Assembly: GCA_964412785.1 (NCBI GenBank)
Contig: CAYPQD010000004.1
Coordinates: forward strand, 23,432-87,431
Direction: 5' to 3'
Length of the DNA stretch: 64,000 nt
Source of the DNA: UBA5336 sp964412785
GTDB taxonomy: Bacteria; Pseudomonadota; Alphaproteobacteria; Caulobacterales; Hyphomonadaceae
In this document: one piece after another, positions 42,626 to 51,793 of the stretch
Position numbering within the stretch: the first letter of the stretch is position 1
Layout of the letters: every line of letters starts with the position of its first letter
Program-made: the position numbers and the translations under genes
The notes under the pieces: generated by a model
The model's database searches: none
Seen by the model: the letters and a program-made list of their open reading frames with translations, nothing else
Told to the model about the DNA's origin: nothing

Positions 42626-43617
42626 GCCGCCGCCTTCAGGCCCGCGCCGGCCAGCAGGGAGACCAGCGCCGCCTCGTCCTCGAACATCGCGGCGACAGGC
42701 CAGGTCAGCAGCCCCGTCGGCGCCGCCCTGCCAAGGCGCGCACAATCCTTCTCCGTGGTGATCAGCCGGGCGCGATGCTCGCCGGCAAGTTTGCGCAGGA
42801 ACGCCATGTCACGCGCACGATACCGGTAGTGGTCGGGAAAGGGAACCGCGTCTGCAAGCTCCGCCCCGGCGTCCCGCAGGCTGTCGAACAGTTTCTCCGG
42901 CCGTCCGATGCCAGCGAACGCCACCAGCCGGCCCTCCGGTAGCGCTCCGCGCGCCCGCAGGTGGCATCGCAGCACAGCCCCGGCAAACCCCGACAGCTCA
43001 GGTGGCGCCGGCCCGTCGCCGACCAGCACAATCGCGTCGGCACGCTGCAGCCCCGCCCGCACCGGCTCGCGCAGCGGTCCCTTCGGCAGCAGGTGGCGAT
43101 TGCCGAACGGGTTGGCCGCATCAATCGCCAGCAGGCTGAGATCCCTGGCCAGCCGCTGGTTCTGGAAGCCGTCATCCATCACGATCACCGCCACGCCCTC
43201 GCCCGCCATCGCGGCGCCGGCCAGTGCACGGTCGCGGCCGATCCATGCCTCGCCATCCTGCGCCAGCATCAGCGCCTCGTCACCGACGGCGACCGCATCA
43301 TGCCGGACCGGGTCGACCCGCAGCGGCCCCGCCTCGCGCCCACCATATCCGCGCGACAAGCTGGCCACGCGCACGCCATCGGCGGCAAGGCGCGCACGCA
43401 GCGCCCGCACGATCGGTGTCTTGCCGACCCCGCCGACGGTCAGGTTGCCGACGCAGATCACCTGAGCCCCGACCCGCACCGGCTGCGCGCGGCGGGCCCT
43501 GGAGGTCACCACCGCGCCATAGAGCCAGGCCAGCGGGCTAAGCAGCGCACGGGTCAGTGGTGCCGCCTCACGGGCGCGCGGGTCGTCCTGCACGGACCAG
43601 AAATACGGCGCCCTCAT
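42622..43617 (-). CDS. lpxK: Tetraacyldisaccharide 4'-kinase
   Basis: LpxK phosphorylates the 4' position of the lipid A disaccharide. The 331-residue product has an N-terminal membrane-associated helix (LSPLAWLYGAVV), the P-loop GNLTVGGVGKTP, ASLSRGYGG, and VIVMDDGFQNQRLARDL. Start and stop overlap its neighbours (ATGA on both sides). Placement between waaA and an lpxL-like gene fits the pathway. Confidence 0.96.
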   Translation of the reverse strand: MRAPYFWSVQDDPRAREAAPLTRALLSPLAWLYGAVVTSRARRAQPVRVGAQVICVGNLTVGGVGKTPIVRALRARLAADGVRVASLSRGYGGREAGPLRVDPVRHDAVAVGDEALMLAQDGEAWIGRDRALAGAAMAGEGVAVIVMDDGFQNQRLARDLSLLAIDAANPFGNRHLLPKGPLREPVRAGLQRADAIVLVGDGPAPPELSGFAGAVLRCHLRARGALPEGRLVAFAGIGRPEKLFDSLRDAGAELADAVPFPDHYRYRARDMAFLRKLAGEHRARLITTEKDCARLGRAAPTGLLTWPVAAMFEDEAALVSLLAGAGLKAAA

Positions 43618-44888
43618 GGCCGGGCCTCCGCCGGCAGACGCTCCACGATCGCGTCCAGCGTCCGGGCGAGCGGCGCCTCGCCCGCACTGAAGAAGCGGCG
43701 CAAGACCGGTGCTTGCGGATCGATCCGCCGCAATCGCGTCAGGCCGTCGCGAAGCGCCGACACCAGCTCACCGGCCGGGGCCAGGCGCACCGCGCCCGCC
43801 TCACACAGCGGCGCCATCACGCCGGAAAAATTGAAGACGTCGGGTCCGCTCACCACCGGCGTACCGAGCTGCACCGGCTCGACCGGGTTGTGCCCGCCCA
43901 CTCCCGCAGCATGACCGCCGCCGAGATAGACAAGATCGGCGAGGCGGTACCAAAGCCCCATCTCGCCAAGCGTGTCGGCAAGGAGCACATCGCAGGCGCG
44001 TCCGGCCCGCTCGCCCCGGCTATGGCGGGCATGGGTCAGGCCGGTATCGCGCAGGAGGGCGGCGAGTGCATCGCCCCGCTCGGGATGGCGCGGCACCAGC
44101 ACCAGCGCCGGACGCGGCGCCAACCGCTCCAGTGCAGACAGAACCAGCGCCTCCTCGCCCTCATGGGTCGACGCAGCCACAAGGCAGCGCCGGCTGCCGA
44201 TGAATTCCCGCCTCAGCAAAGCCAGTGCCCCGTCATCGACCGGCGGTGGCGGCAGGGCGGCCTTGAGGTTTCCGGCCAGACTGACCCGGCCAGGCGCGAG
44301 CGCCTGAAAGGTTTGCGCTGTCGCCTCGTCGGCGGCAAGAATGACATCAAAGGCGGAAAACACCTCGCGCGCGGTGCCGGCAAAACGCGTCCAGCCACGC
44401 CGGCTCTTCGGGGTCATCCTCGCATTGACAAGCAGCGCAGGCGTGGCGGACCGTTTCAGCTGTCCCAGCAGGTTGGGCCAGATCTCACCCTCGGCAAACA
44501 CCGCAAGGTCCGGGTGCCAGTGCGCGAGAAAGCGCCGTGCCCCAGCCGGCGTGTCGACTGGCGCCATCTGGTGGCGCAGGCCTGCCACACCCGCAGACGC
44601 CACGATCGCCGCAGACGTCAGCGTCTGGCTCGTCAGCAGGACGTTAGCCTCGACGCCGCGCCTGCGCAGGGCCGCAACCACGCCGAGCAGCAGCCGGCAC
44701 TCGCCGACGCTCGCTCCATGCATCCAGACGAGCGGCCCCTGCGGGCGTGCCGGCAGGTCGCGGGCGACGCGCTCATTGAGCCGCTCCGGCGCTTCCTTGC
44801 CAGCGTCGGCCCGCCGCTTCAGGAGCGCTGGAACAAGCGGCGCACCGAGCCCGGTGGCGGTGAGATAGAGCGTGCGCCCGACGCTCAT
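43614..44888 (-). CDS. waaA: 3-deoxy-D-manno-octulosonic acid transferase
   Basis: WaaA (KdtA) transfers Kdo to lipid IVA. The 424-residue glycosyltransferase has VWMHGASVGECRLLLGVV at the acceptor side, FAEGEIWPNLLGQ, the basic NARMTPKSRRGW segment, and in the C-terminal domain LVPRHPERGD and GGHNPVEPVQLGTPVVSGP. It is coupled by 4-base overlaps to the DUF374 gene upstream and lpxK downstream. Confidence 0.95.
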   Translation of the reverse strand: MSVGRTLYLTATGLGAPLVPALLKRRADAGKEAPERLNERVARDLPARPQGPLVWMHGASVGECRLLLGVVAALRRRGVEANVLLTSQTLTSAAIVASAGVAGLRHQMAPVDTPAGARRFLAHWHPDLAVFAEGEIWPNLLGQLKRSATPALLVNARMTPKSRRGWTRFAGTAREVFSAFDVILAADEATAQTFQALAPGRVSLAGNLKAALPPPPVDDGALALLRREFIGSRRCLVAASTHEGEEALVLSALERLAPRPALVLVPRHPERGDALAALLRDTGLTHARHSRGERAGRACDVLLADTLGEMGLWYRLADLVYLGGGHAAGVGGHNPVEPVQLGTPVVSGPDVFNFSGVMAPLCEAGAVRLAPAGELVSALRDGLTRLRRIDPQAPVLRRFFSAGEAPLARTLDAIVERLPAEARP

Positions 44889-45634
44889 GCCGCCCGGCTC
44901 GAACGCGGTTGCAGCGGCGCGCCCTCACCGCGCGCCAGCTGCTCGGCCCGCGCCTGCGCCTTTGCCATCCGACGCTGCAGTTCGGACCTGAGCTGGTTGA
45001 CATCGCGGTCGCGCTCCACCGACAGCGGCTCGCCAAAGACAATGGCGCCGCGCGTGAAGGGGAGGGGGACGACAAACCGGTCCCAGGTGTCAAGTCGCCA
45101 GCATGGCGCGCACGCCAGCGCATAAGGCACGATCGGCACGCCGGCGCGTTTGGCGAGCAGGATCGGCCCCAGCCCGACCTCTTCACGCGGCCCGCGCGGG
45201 CCGTCCGGCGTAATACACAGCGCGCCGCCCTCGCGCAGGTGCTGCACGGCCTCCGCGATCGCCCGGCCACCGCCCTTGTCCTTGTCCCGCTTGCGGCTGT
45301 TGCCCTTGGAGCCGCGAATGCCGACAGTGCCAAGCCAGCGGATCGCCCTGGCCACCGGCTCGCCATCGGGCGACAGCGAGATCAGCATGGCAACAGGTCC
45401 CGGCCGTTCGCGCCACGGCCTGAGCTCGCGCAGCCAGCCCGACGGCAGCAATATGATCTGCGAATGCCAGGCCCCCGCGATAACGCCCCCGGCCTCGCTC
45501 CAGGCTGCCTTCAATTCATCGGCACCCTCGGTCCGCCAGCGCACGGTGTGCGCGATCAGCGCCATCCACGCCCAGATCAGGGCGCCAAGAAACCAGGTGA
45601 CAGGGCCGGAACGAAGCAGAGATTTCATGGTCAT
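44885..45634 (-). CDS. DUF374 lysophospholipid-acyltransferase-like protein
   Basis: The 249-residue product has an N-terminal membrane helix, then a PlsC-like fold: GAWHSQIILLPSG holds the acyltransferase histidine region, LISLSPDGE, and ITPDGPRGPREEVGLG. This pattern marks DUF374, the family that includes LpxJ-type lipid A acyltransferases in epsilonproteobacteria. Operon position at the head of waaA-lpxK-lpxL supports a lipid A role. Two ATG codons (45634 and 45628) are possible; AAGG spacing slightly favours the second. Confidence 0.85.
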   Translation of the reverse strand: MTMKSLLRSGPVTWFLGALIWAWMALIAHTVRWRTEGADELKAAWSEAGGVIAGAWHSQIILLPSGWLRELRPWRERPGPVAMLISLSPDGEPVARAIRWLGTVGIRGSKGNSRKRDKDKGGGRAIAEAVQHLREGGALCITPDGPRGPREEVGLGPILLAKRAGVPIVPYALACAPCWRLDTWDRFVVPLPFTRGAIVFGEPLSVERDRDVNQLRSELQRRMAKAQARAEQLARGEGAPLQPRSSRAA

Positions 45635-45688
45635 CGCCTTATAATGCGGAACCTACGGCTCGCCAGCCTCTGCCACATGCCGGGCTGC

Positions 45689-46843
45689 CTATTCGACAAG
45701 CCGGTCGAGCGCGCCGAGAAAGTCTGCGGCCAGATCCTCGACGGCCTCCAGGCCCACATGCAGGCGCAGCAGCGGCCCCGCCTTGTTGCCGGTCCAGTGG
45801 CCGGCACTGCGGCGCAGCTGCGGATCGCAGGGAATGACGAGGCTCTCATATCCGCCCCAGGAAAAGCCCATGCCGAACAGAGACAGGCTCTCCAGCGCCG
45901 CGTTGAGAGCCCCCGTGTCCACCGGTTTCAGCTCGACACTAAACAGGCCGCTCGAGCCGGTGAAGTCGCGCTGCCAGAGTGCATGATCCGGATGGTCGGC
46001 GCGGGCCGGGTGGATGACGCGTTCAACAGCCGGGTGACCGGCAAGGCGTTCGGCAAGGTCGAGCGCCCCGGCCTCATGGGCGGCCAGCCGCGTCGGCAGG
46101 GTCCGCAGGCCGCGCAGCGCCTGGTAGGCCTCCTCCGGGCCGAGGCCGATCCCGAACGCCCGCGCCGCCAGCGCGACCCGCTCGCCGGTCCCGTTATCGC
46201 CCGCCATCACCGCACCGGCAAACGCATCGGAATGGCCGACGACATATTTGGTGAGCGCCTGGATGGAGAGATCGACCCCGAGCGCCAGCGGCTTGTGATA
46301 GACGCCGGCGCTCCAGGTGTTGTCGGCCAGCGTCACCACACCGCGCGCCCGCGCCAGGGCGACGATCGCCTGCGTGTCGCTGATCTCCAGGGTGAGCGAG
46401 CCCGGCGACTCCAGCAGGATCGCCCGCGTCTGCGGCCGTATCCGTTCCTCAAGCCCGCCGCCGATCCCCGGTGGAAACGCCTCCGCCGCGATCGCGAACC
46501 GCTTCAGCGTCCCTTCGCAGAAACGCCGCGTCGGGCCATATATCGCATCGGAAAAGAGCAAATGGTCGCCGGCATCGAGCACACCGATGAGCGCCAGAGT
46601 GCAGGCTGCAAGGCCCGACGGCGCCAGGCAGACATGGCGCGCGTCCTCCAGAACGGCGAGGGCCGATTCCAGTTCGCGGTGCACGGCCAGGCCCATGCGG
46701 CCATAGACCGGTCGGTCACCATAGAGCGCATCGACGCTGGGCAGCAGCACCGTGGAGGCGCGCTCCAGAGGGGGATTGACGGTGGCCGGCTGAAGCCGCG
46801 CACCCCGCGTGTGGATCAGGCGGGTCGGAAGCCTGCCGCTCAC
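45689..46843 (-). CDS. metC: Cystathionine beta-lyase / trans-sulfuration PLP enzyme
   Basis: The 384-residue PLP enzyme belongs to the Cys/Met metabolism family. It shows RMGLAVHRELESALAVLE, the PLP-site motif ADNTWSAGVYHKPLALG followed by LTKYVVGHSD with the Schiff-base Lys, and GFSWGGYESL near the C-terminus. The GTG at 46843 is chosen; it overlaps the upstream sulfurtransferase stop. MetC is preferred over gamma-synthase by the FSWGGYESL end and operon context, but this is not proof. Confidence 0.85.
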   Translation of the reverse strand: MSGRLPTRLIHTRGARLQPATVNPPLERASTVLLPSVDALYGDRPVYGRMGLAVHRELESALAVLEDARHVCLAPSGLAACTLALIGVLDAGDHLLFSDAIYGPTRRFCEGTLKRFAIAAEAFPPGIGGGLEERIRPQTRAILLESPGSLTLEISDTQAIVALARARGVVTLADNTWSAGVYHKPLALGVDLSIQALTKYVVGHSDAFAGAVMAGDNGTGERVALAARAFGIGLGPEEAYQALRGLRTLPTRLAAHEAGALDLAERLAGHPAVERVIHPARADHPDHALWQRDFTGSSGLFSVELKPVDTGALNAALESLSLFGMGFSWGGYESLVIPCDPQLRRSAGHWTGNKAGPLLRLHVGLEAVEDLAADFLGALDRLVE

Positions 46844-47694
46844 GCCGCCGGGCCAGTGGCAATGTCGGCGCCCGGCATGCTCGCCCAGTCGCTCCACGAT
46901 CCGTCGTAAAGCGCAGCCGTGTCGTGGCCAATCGCCGCCAGCGCCAGCAGCAGGATCGCCGCAGAGACACCGGAGCCGCAGGTTGTGATGACAGGCCCCT
47001 CAAGCGGTCCGAACAGCGCCTCGAGCTCGTCGGCAGGCTTCAGCCGGCCAGTCTGCGCGATCACATGGCCGGCTGGCAGGTTGCGACTGCCCGGGATATG
47101 TCCGGACGGCAGATCGGGGCGCGGTTCCGGCAGGCTGCCCTCGAACCGGCCGGCAGGGCGGGCATCAATCAGCATGCCGCCGCCCGATGCGCAGAGAGCT
47201 GCGACCTGACCGCGATCGCGCACCAGGTCGGCGCGCACCCGCGGGGTGAAATGCCGCTCCATCGGCAAAGGCGGAATGTCCTCGGTCTCGCCGCCGGCTG
47301 CCAGCCAGGCCGCCATGCCGCCATCCAGCACCCGCACGTCGAGGTGGCCCATGGCGCGAAACATCCACCACGCGCGGGCCGAAGCACACAAGCGGTTCTG
47401 GTCATAGACCACCAGCCGGTGACCATCGCCAATGCCGAGCTTGCGCACCTGCGAGGCGAACTGCACCGAGGAGGGCAGCATGTGGGGCAGGGGGCTGTCG
47501 CGGTCGGCGATCGCCTCGATGTCGAGGAAGGCCGCGCCCGGAACATGTGCGGTGTCATAAGCCGCCCGCCCGGTCCGCCCCTGCGGATCGCCGGGCATGA
47601 ACCAGGTGGCATCAAGCACGCGCACGTCCGGCGCGCCGAGATGGTCCATCAGCCAGGCGGCCTCGACCAGCGGGGTGTCAGGGGCGTAGCTCAT
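46840..47694 (-). CDS. sseA: Rhodanese-type sulfurtransferase (3-mercaptopyruvate sulfurtransferase-like)
   Basis: The 284-residue protein has two rhodanese domains. The active-site loop in the second, ITTCGSGVSAAIL, carries the catalytic Cys; the CGSGV form is typical of 3-mercaptopyruvate sulfurtransferases rather than thiosulfate enzymes. The first domain contains VVYDQNRLCASARAWWMF. ATG 47694 overlaps the cysK stop. It sits between cysK and metC, so it probably acts in cysteine-derived sulfur handling. Confidence 0.9.
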   Translation of the reverse strand: MSYAPDTPLVEAAWLMDHLGAPDVRVLDATWFMPGDPQGRTGRAAYDTAHVPGAAFLDIEAIADRDSPLPHMLPSSVQFASQVRKLGIGDGHRLVVYDQNRLCASARAWWMFRAMGHLDVRVLDGGMAAWLAAGGETEDIPPLPMERHFTPRVRADLVRDRGQVAALCASGGGMLIDARPAGRFEGSLPEPRPDLPSGHIPGSRNLPAGHVIAQTGRLKPADELEALFGPLEGPVITTCGSGVSAAILLLALAAIGHDTAALYDGSWSDWASMPGADIATGPAA

Positions 47695-48701
47695 GCCTCG
47701 GTCTCCATCCACGGCGGCACCGGCAAACCCTTGGAGCGGAGGAATTCCGGATTGTAAAGCTTTGACTGGTAACGGTTTCCATAGTCGCAGAGTATGGTCA
47801 CGATTGTGTGGCCAGGCCCCATCTCCCGGGCCATACGCACCGCGCCGGCGACATTGATGCCGGCCGAGCCGCCAAGGCAGAGCCCCTCATGCTGGACCAG
47901 ATCGTAAAGGATCGCGAGCGCCTCCTCATCATCGCAGCGATAGGCATGGTCAACCTGAAGCCCTTCCAGATTGGACGTGATACGGCTCTGGCCGATGCCT
48001 TCCGTTATGGAAGTGCCTTCCGCCTTCAGCTCGCCATGGGCGTAATAGTTGAACAGCGCCGCACCGCCGGGGTCGGCGAGGCCGATCTTCACGTCCGGCC
48101 GGCGCGTGCGAAGTGCCTCGGCAACCCCGGCCAGCGTGCCGCCGGAGCCGACGGCGCAGATGAACCCGTCCACCCGGCCGCCGGTCTGCGTCCAGATTTC
48201 AGGCCCCGTTGTTTCCGCATGGGCCCGGCGGTTGGCGACATTGTCGAACTGGTTCGCCCAGATCGCGCCATTCGGCTCGGTCTCGTTCAGCGCTTCTGCA
48301 AGGCGCCCGGAATAGCGGACATAATGGTTGGGGTTGGAATAGGGGACCGCATCGACCTCGACCAGCTTTGCCCCGAACAGGCGGATCGCGTCCTTCTTCT
48401 CCCGGCTCTGGGTGCGCGGAAAGACAATCACCGTGCGATATCCGAGCGCGTTGCCCACCATGGCAAGGCCGATCCCGGTATTGCCCGCTGTGCCCTCGAC
48501 AATCGTGCCGCCCGGTTTCAGCCGTCCGCTGGCCTGCGCATCGCGGACAATGCCGAGCGCGGCACGGTCCTTGACTGACTGGCCGGGATTGAGGAACTCC
48601 GCCTTGCCGAGGATTTCGCACCCGGTCTCCTCGGACACCCGCCTGAGGCGGATGAGCGGGGTGTTGCCGATAGCCTCGATGACGGACGCGCAAACGGTCA
48701 T
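47691..48701 (-). CDS. cysK: Cysteine synthase A
   Basis: CysK makes cysteine from O-acetylserine and sulfide. The 336-residue PLP enzyme has the Schiff-base lysine in PGQSVKDRAALG, the substrate loop EGTAGNTGIGLAMVG, and the phosphate-binding GSGGTLAG. A C-terminal segment (DYGNRYQSKLYNPEFLRSKG) extends beyond the E. coli enzyme and is seen in related bacteria. ATG 48701 matches the family start. It heads the cysK-sseA-metC operon and is divergent from a ChrR-like gene. Confidence 0.93.
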   Translation of the reverse strand: MTVCASVIEAIGNTPLIRLRRVSEETGCEILGKAEFLNPGQSVKDRAALGIVRDAQASGRLKPGGTIVEGTAGNTGIGLAMVGNALGYRTVIVFPRTQSREKKDAIRLFGAKLVEVDAVPYSNPNHYVRYSGRLAEALNETEPNGAIWANQFDNVANRRAHAETTGPEIWTQTGGRVDGFICAVGSGGTLAGVAEALRTRRPDVKIGLADPGGAALFNYYAHGELKAEGTSITEGIGQSRITSNLEGLQVDHAYRCDDEEALAILYDLVQHEGLCLGGSAGINVAGAVRMAREMGPGHTIVTILCDYGNRYQSKLYNPEFLRSKGLPVPPWMETEA

Positions 48702-48847
48702 GCAACGGGTCTCCAGGGTCCTGAGCAGGAAGCTGCGGTATGCCCTGGCAAGGCTAGGCGCCGCGCTTGCGAATGACAATGGGCCGCGATTGATCCGTGC
48801 CGGCGTGACGCGCGTAAACTGTAAGAGTTGACCGGAGACCGGGCGCG

Positions 48848-49399
48848 ATGACGCAGACGGACACCTATTTCGCCTTCATGATGGACCATGCGGCCGGCTC
48901 GATGAGCCCGGCCATGATGATGGCCGGTGACCTGCATGTCGCGCTCAGCACGCGCGGGCGAGAGGTCGGCGCGACCTGGGATGTCATTGCCGGCGCCCTG
49001 TTCGAGGTCGGCCCACCCGACGGCCGCCGGCACGCGGTCCGCCGTCCCCCCGGCCGGCGCGGCGCGAGCCCGCTGGCGGCCGCGCGGCTGCTGGAGCATG
49101 CCGGCGGCACGCTGCGCTGGCGGCGCGGGCTGTCTGGCGTCGACTATGCCCCGACAGGGGTGAGAGGCGGACGGTTCATGCGCCTCAGCCCCGGACTGTC
49201 GGCGCCGCGCCACTCCCACTCCGCCCTTGAGGCAACCATCGTGCTTGCCGGACGTCTCGCCATCGGCGCACAGGAATACAGCCCGGGCGACCTCGCATTC
49301 GGCGAACCGGGCGAGGCCCACAAGCCTGCCGCAATTGGCAAGCAAGACTGTATCTGTTTCGTGGCCCGCAATGCCCGGCCTTTCTGGAGGTTAAGCTGA
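48848..49399 (+). CDS. ChrR-like cupin protein lacking zinc-finger cysteines
   Basis: The 183-residue product aligns with anti-sigma factor ChrR over its length. The N-terminal part DHAAGSMSPAMMMAGDLHVALS matches the anti-sigma domain, but the two zinc-binding Cys positions after His30 are Ser34 and Gly37, and the N-terminal His is absent. The C-terminal cupin is well kept: APRHSHSALEATIVLAG, SPGDLAFGEPGEAHKP and KQDCICFVARN. No ECF sigma gene is adjacent. It may sense reactive species or metals without the usual anti-sigma mechanism. Confidence 0.82.
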   Translation: MTQTDTYFAFMMDHAAGSMSPAMMMAGDLHVALSTRGREVGATWDVIAGALFEVGPPDGRRHAVRRPPGRRGASPLAAARLLEHAGGTLRWRRGLSGVDYAPTGVRGGRFMRLSPGLSAPRHSHSALEATIVLAGRLAIGAQEYSPGDLAFGEPGEAHKPAAIGKQDCICFVARNARPFWRLS

Positions 49400-49400
49400 C

Positions 49401-50132
49401 ATGACCCGTCCTTCCCGTCTCTCCATTGCGTTTGCCCTTGCCGCGCTTGGTCTCGCCGCGCTTGCTCTCGCCGCACCGGCCACTGCCCAGCAATCGACAT
49501 CGACTGCCGCCCTGACGACGAGCGACAGCGCTTCGCCCTTCGCGTGGACACCGCAGCCTGGCGATGTCATCGCCTTCGACGTCCTGCGAAACGGCAGCAA
49601 GTTCGGCCGGCACGTCATCCGGTTTGACGGCGAGCCGGCTGGCGAGCTGACCGTCACGACGGATGTCGAGCTCAAGGCCGGCCTCGGCCCGGTCACCCTG
49701 TTCCGCTACGCCCTTGATGCCACAGAAACCTGGCGCGATGGCAGGCTGGTGCGCCTGGATGCAAGGACCAATGATGACGGCGCGGACGAATTCGTCCGTG
49801 CGGTCGCGACCGACACTGCGATTGCGGTCGAGGGCTCGCAATTCCAGGGTGAGGTGTCGGCCGACATCATCCCCGCCAGCCACTGGAATATCGAGCAGAT
49901 CCGCTCAGGCCGCATCCTCTCAACAGAGACCGGCGAGGTGCTCGATATCGAGGTGGAGGCACTGGGCCGCGAGACGCTCAGCATTCGCGGCGAGCCGGTG
50001 GAGGCAAACCGCTACCGCTTGAGATCGGCGATGGATCTCGACCTGTGGTATGATAGCCGTTCCCGCCTCGTAAAACTCGCCTTCGAGGCACGCGGCCAGT
50101 CGATCGAATACCGCCTCGAAGGCCTCTACTAG
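49401..50132 (+). CDS. DUF6134-like exported protein
   Basis: The 243-residue protein has a signal peptide (ending near APATAQ). The mature part, PQPGDVIAFDVLRNGSKFGRH, continues through a run of beta strands, suggesting a DUF3108/DUF6134-type lipocalin-like barrel (VEANRYRLRSAMDLDLWYDS). Such proteins are periplasmic with unknown ligand. It lies 1 base after the ChrR-like gene and 5 bases before a photolyase gene; this grouping suggests a photooxidative-stress unit, which is inference. Confidence 0.75.
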   Translation: MTRPSRLSIAFALAALGLAALALAAPATAQQSTSTAALTTSDSASPFAWTPQPGDVIAFDVLRNGSKFGRHVIRFDGEPAGELTVTTDVELKAGLGPVTLFRYALDATETWRDGRLVRLDARTNDDGADEFVRAVATDTAIAVEGSQFQGEVSADIIPASHWNIEQIRSGRILSTETGEVLDIEVEALGRETLSIRGEPVEANRYRLRSAMDLDLWYDSRSRLVKLAFEARGQSIEYRLEGLY

Positions 50133-50137
50133 TCGGG

Positions 50138-51691
50138 GTGGGCTGTCTCCGGCTCATTCTTGGCGACCAGCTGACGCCGGCCATGAGCAGCCTGGCCGAC
50201 GTCGACCGGCGGGCCGATCTGGTCCTCATCGCCGAGGTCGCGGCAGAGGCGACCTATGTGCGCCATCACAAGGCCAAGATCGCCTTCCTGTTCGCCGCCA
50301 TGCGCCACTTTGCCGGGGAGTTGCGCGAGGACGGGCTTGAGGTGTGTTACGTCCGGTTCGACGCGTGCGACAATGCCGGCAGCCTCGAAGCGCAGGTCGC
50401 CGCCCTCCTTGCCGCGCGCGGCGATCTTGACCGGGTGGTCATAACCAAGCCCGGGGAATGGCGCCTGCTGGATCAGATGCAGGGCTGGCAGGACCGCCTC
50501 GGCGTCCCGGTCGACCTGCGCGAAGATGACCGGTTCCTCTGCACCACAGAGCGCTTCAACGCCTGGGCGAAGGGCCGCAAGACCCTGCGCATGGAATACT
50601 TCTACCGCGAGATGCGCCGCGACACGGGACTGCTCATGGAGGGCGACAGCCCTGCCGGCGGGGACTGGAACTATGATCAGGACAACCGCAAGGCCCTGCC
50701 GCGCGGAACCGAGCCTCCCGAACGCCTGCGCTTTGCACCCGACGCGACCACCCGCGAGGTCATCGCCCTCGTCGCGGACCGGTTCGCAGGCCATTTCGGC
50801 GAACTCGATGCCTTCGGCTGGGCCACCACCCGCGCCGACGCTAAGGCCGCCCGCGCCCACTTCATCGACGACATCCTTGCCGGCTTCGGCGATTATCAGG
50901 ACGCCATGGCCGGCGGCGCCCCCTGGCTCTGGCACTCGCTGCTCTCACCCTACATCAATTGTGGCCTGCTCGACCCGCTGGAGACCTGCCGGATGGCCGA
51001 AAGGGCATGGCAGGAGGGCAGGGCGCCCCTTAACGCCGTGGAGGGGTTCATCCGCCAGATCATCGGCTGGCGCGAATTCATCCGCGGCATCTACTGGCTG
51101 AAGATGCCGGGCTATCGCGACACCAATGCCCTTAACGCCGACCGGAGCCTGCCAGACTTGTACTGGACCGGCGAGACCGACATGGCCTGCATGGCCGACG
51201 CCATCGGCCAGACCCGGCGCCATGCCTATGCCCATCACATCCAGCGCCTGATGGTTACCGGCAATTTTGCCCTGCTCGCCGGCATCCATCCTGACGAGAT
51301 CAATGAATGGTATCTCATCGTCTATGCCGACGCCTATGAGTGGGTCGAGCTTCCGAACGTCCACGGCATGGCGATCTTCGCCGATGGCGGCGTCTTCGCG
51401 TCCAAACCCTATGCCGCAAGCGGCAACTACATCTCGAAGATGTCCGACTATTGCCGCGGCTGCCACTACACGGTGTCGCAGAAGACCGGCGACGAGGCCT
51501 GTCCGTTCAACTATCTCTATTGGGATTTCATCGCCCGAAACCGGCAAACCCTCGCCGGCAATGGCCGCATGGGCCTTGTGCTGAAGACCCTTGAGCGCAA
51601 GTCGGCGCAGGAACGCCACGCGATCACCCGCTCTGCAGAACACTTCCTCGGGCGCATCGGCGCCGTTCCGCGCCGCAAGGGGACAGAATGA
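50138..51691 (+). CDS. Fe-S cluster (6-4) photolyase / PhrB-like cryptochrome
   Basis: The 517-residue flavoprotein belongs to the FeS-BCP group. The N-terminal Rossmann domain starts MGCLRLILGDQLTPAM, and an FAD domain follows (GWREFIRGIYWLKMPGY, HAYAHHIQRLMVTGNFALLA, INEWYLIVYADAYEWVELPN). The four cluster cysteines fit one in MACMAD, two in CRGCHY and one in EACPF. It probably repairs UV (6-4) photoproducts. The GTG start 5 bases after the previous stop is the best-supported start. Confidence 0.93.
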   Translation: MGCLRLILGDQLTPAMSSLADVDRRADLVLIAEVAAEATYVRHHKAKIAFLFAAMRHFAGELREDGLEVCYVRFDACDNAGSLEAQVAALLAARGDLDRVVITKPGEWRLLDQMQGWQDRLGVPVDLREDDRFLCTTERFNAWAKGRKTLRMEYFYREMRRDTGLLMEGDSPAGGDWNYDQDNRKALPRGTEPPERLRFAPDATTREVIALVADRFAGHFGELDAFGWATTRADAKAARAHFIDDILAGFGDYQDAMAGGAPWLWHSLLSPYINCGLLDPLETCRMAERAWQEGRAPLNAVEGFIRQIIGWREFIRGIYWLKMPGYRDTNALNADRSLPDLYWTGETDMACMADAIGQTRRHAYAHHIQRLMVTGNFALLAGIHPDEINEWYLIVYADAYEWVELPNVHGMAIFADGGVFASKPYAASGNYISKMSDYCRGCHYTVSQKTGDEACPFNYLYWDFIARNRQTLAGNGRMGLVLKTLERKSAQERHAITRSAEHFLGRIGAVPRRKGTE

Positions 51692-51793
51692 GTGTCCACA
51701 ACGCCGGAGCGCATGTGACAGGCCCTCAGGCCTTGCACCCTGTGCACAATACGATTAGCGCAGGCGAACAAGAAACTAGGGCAGGCAGGCCGG

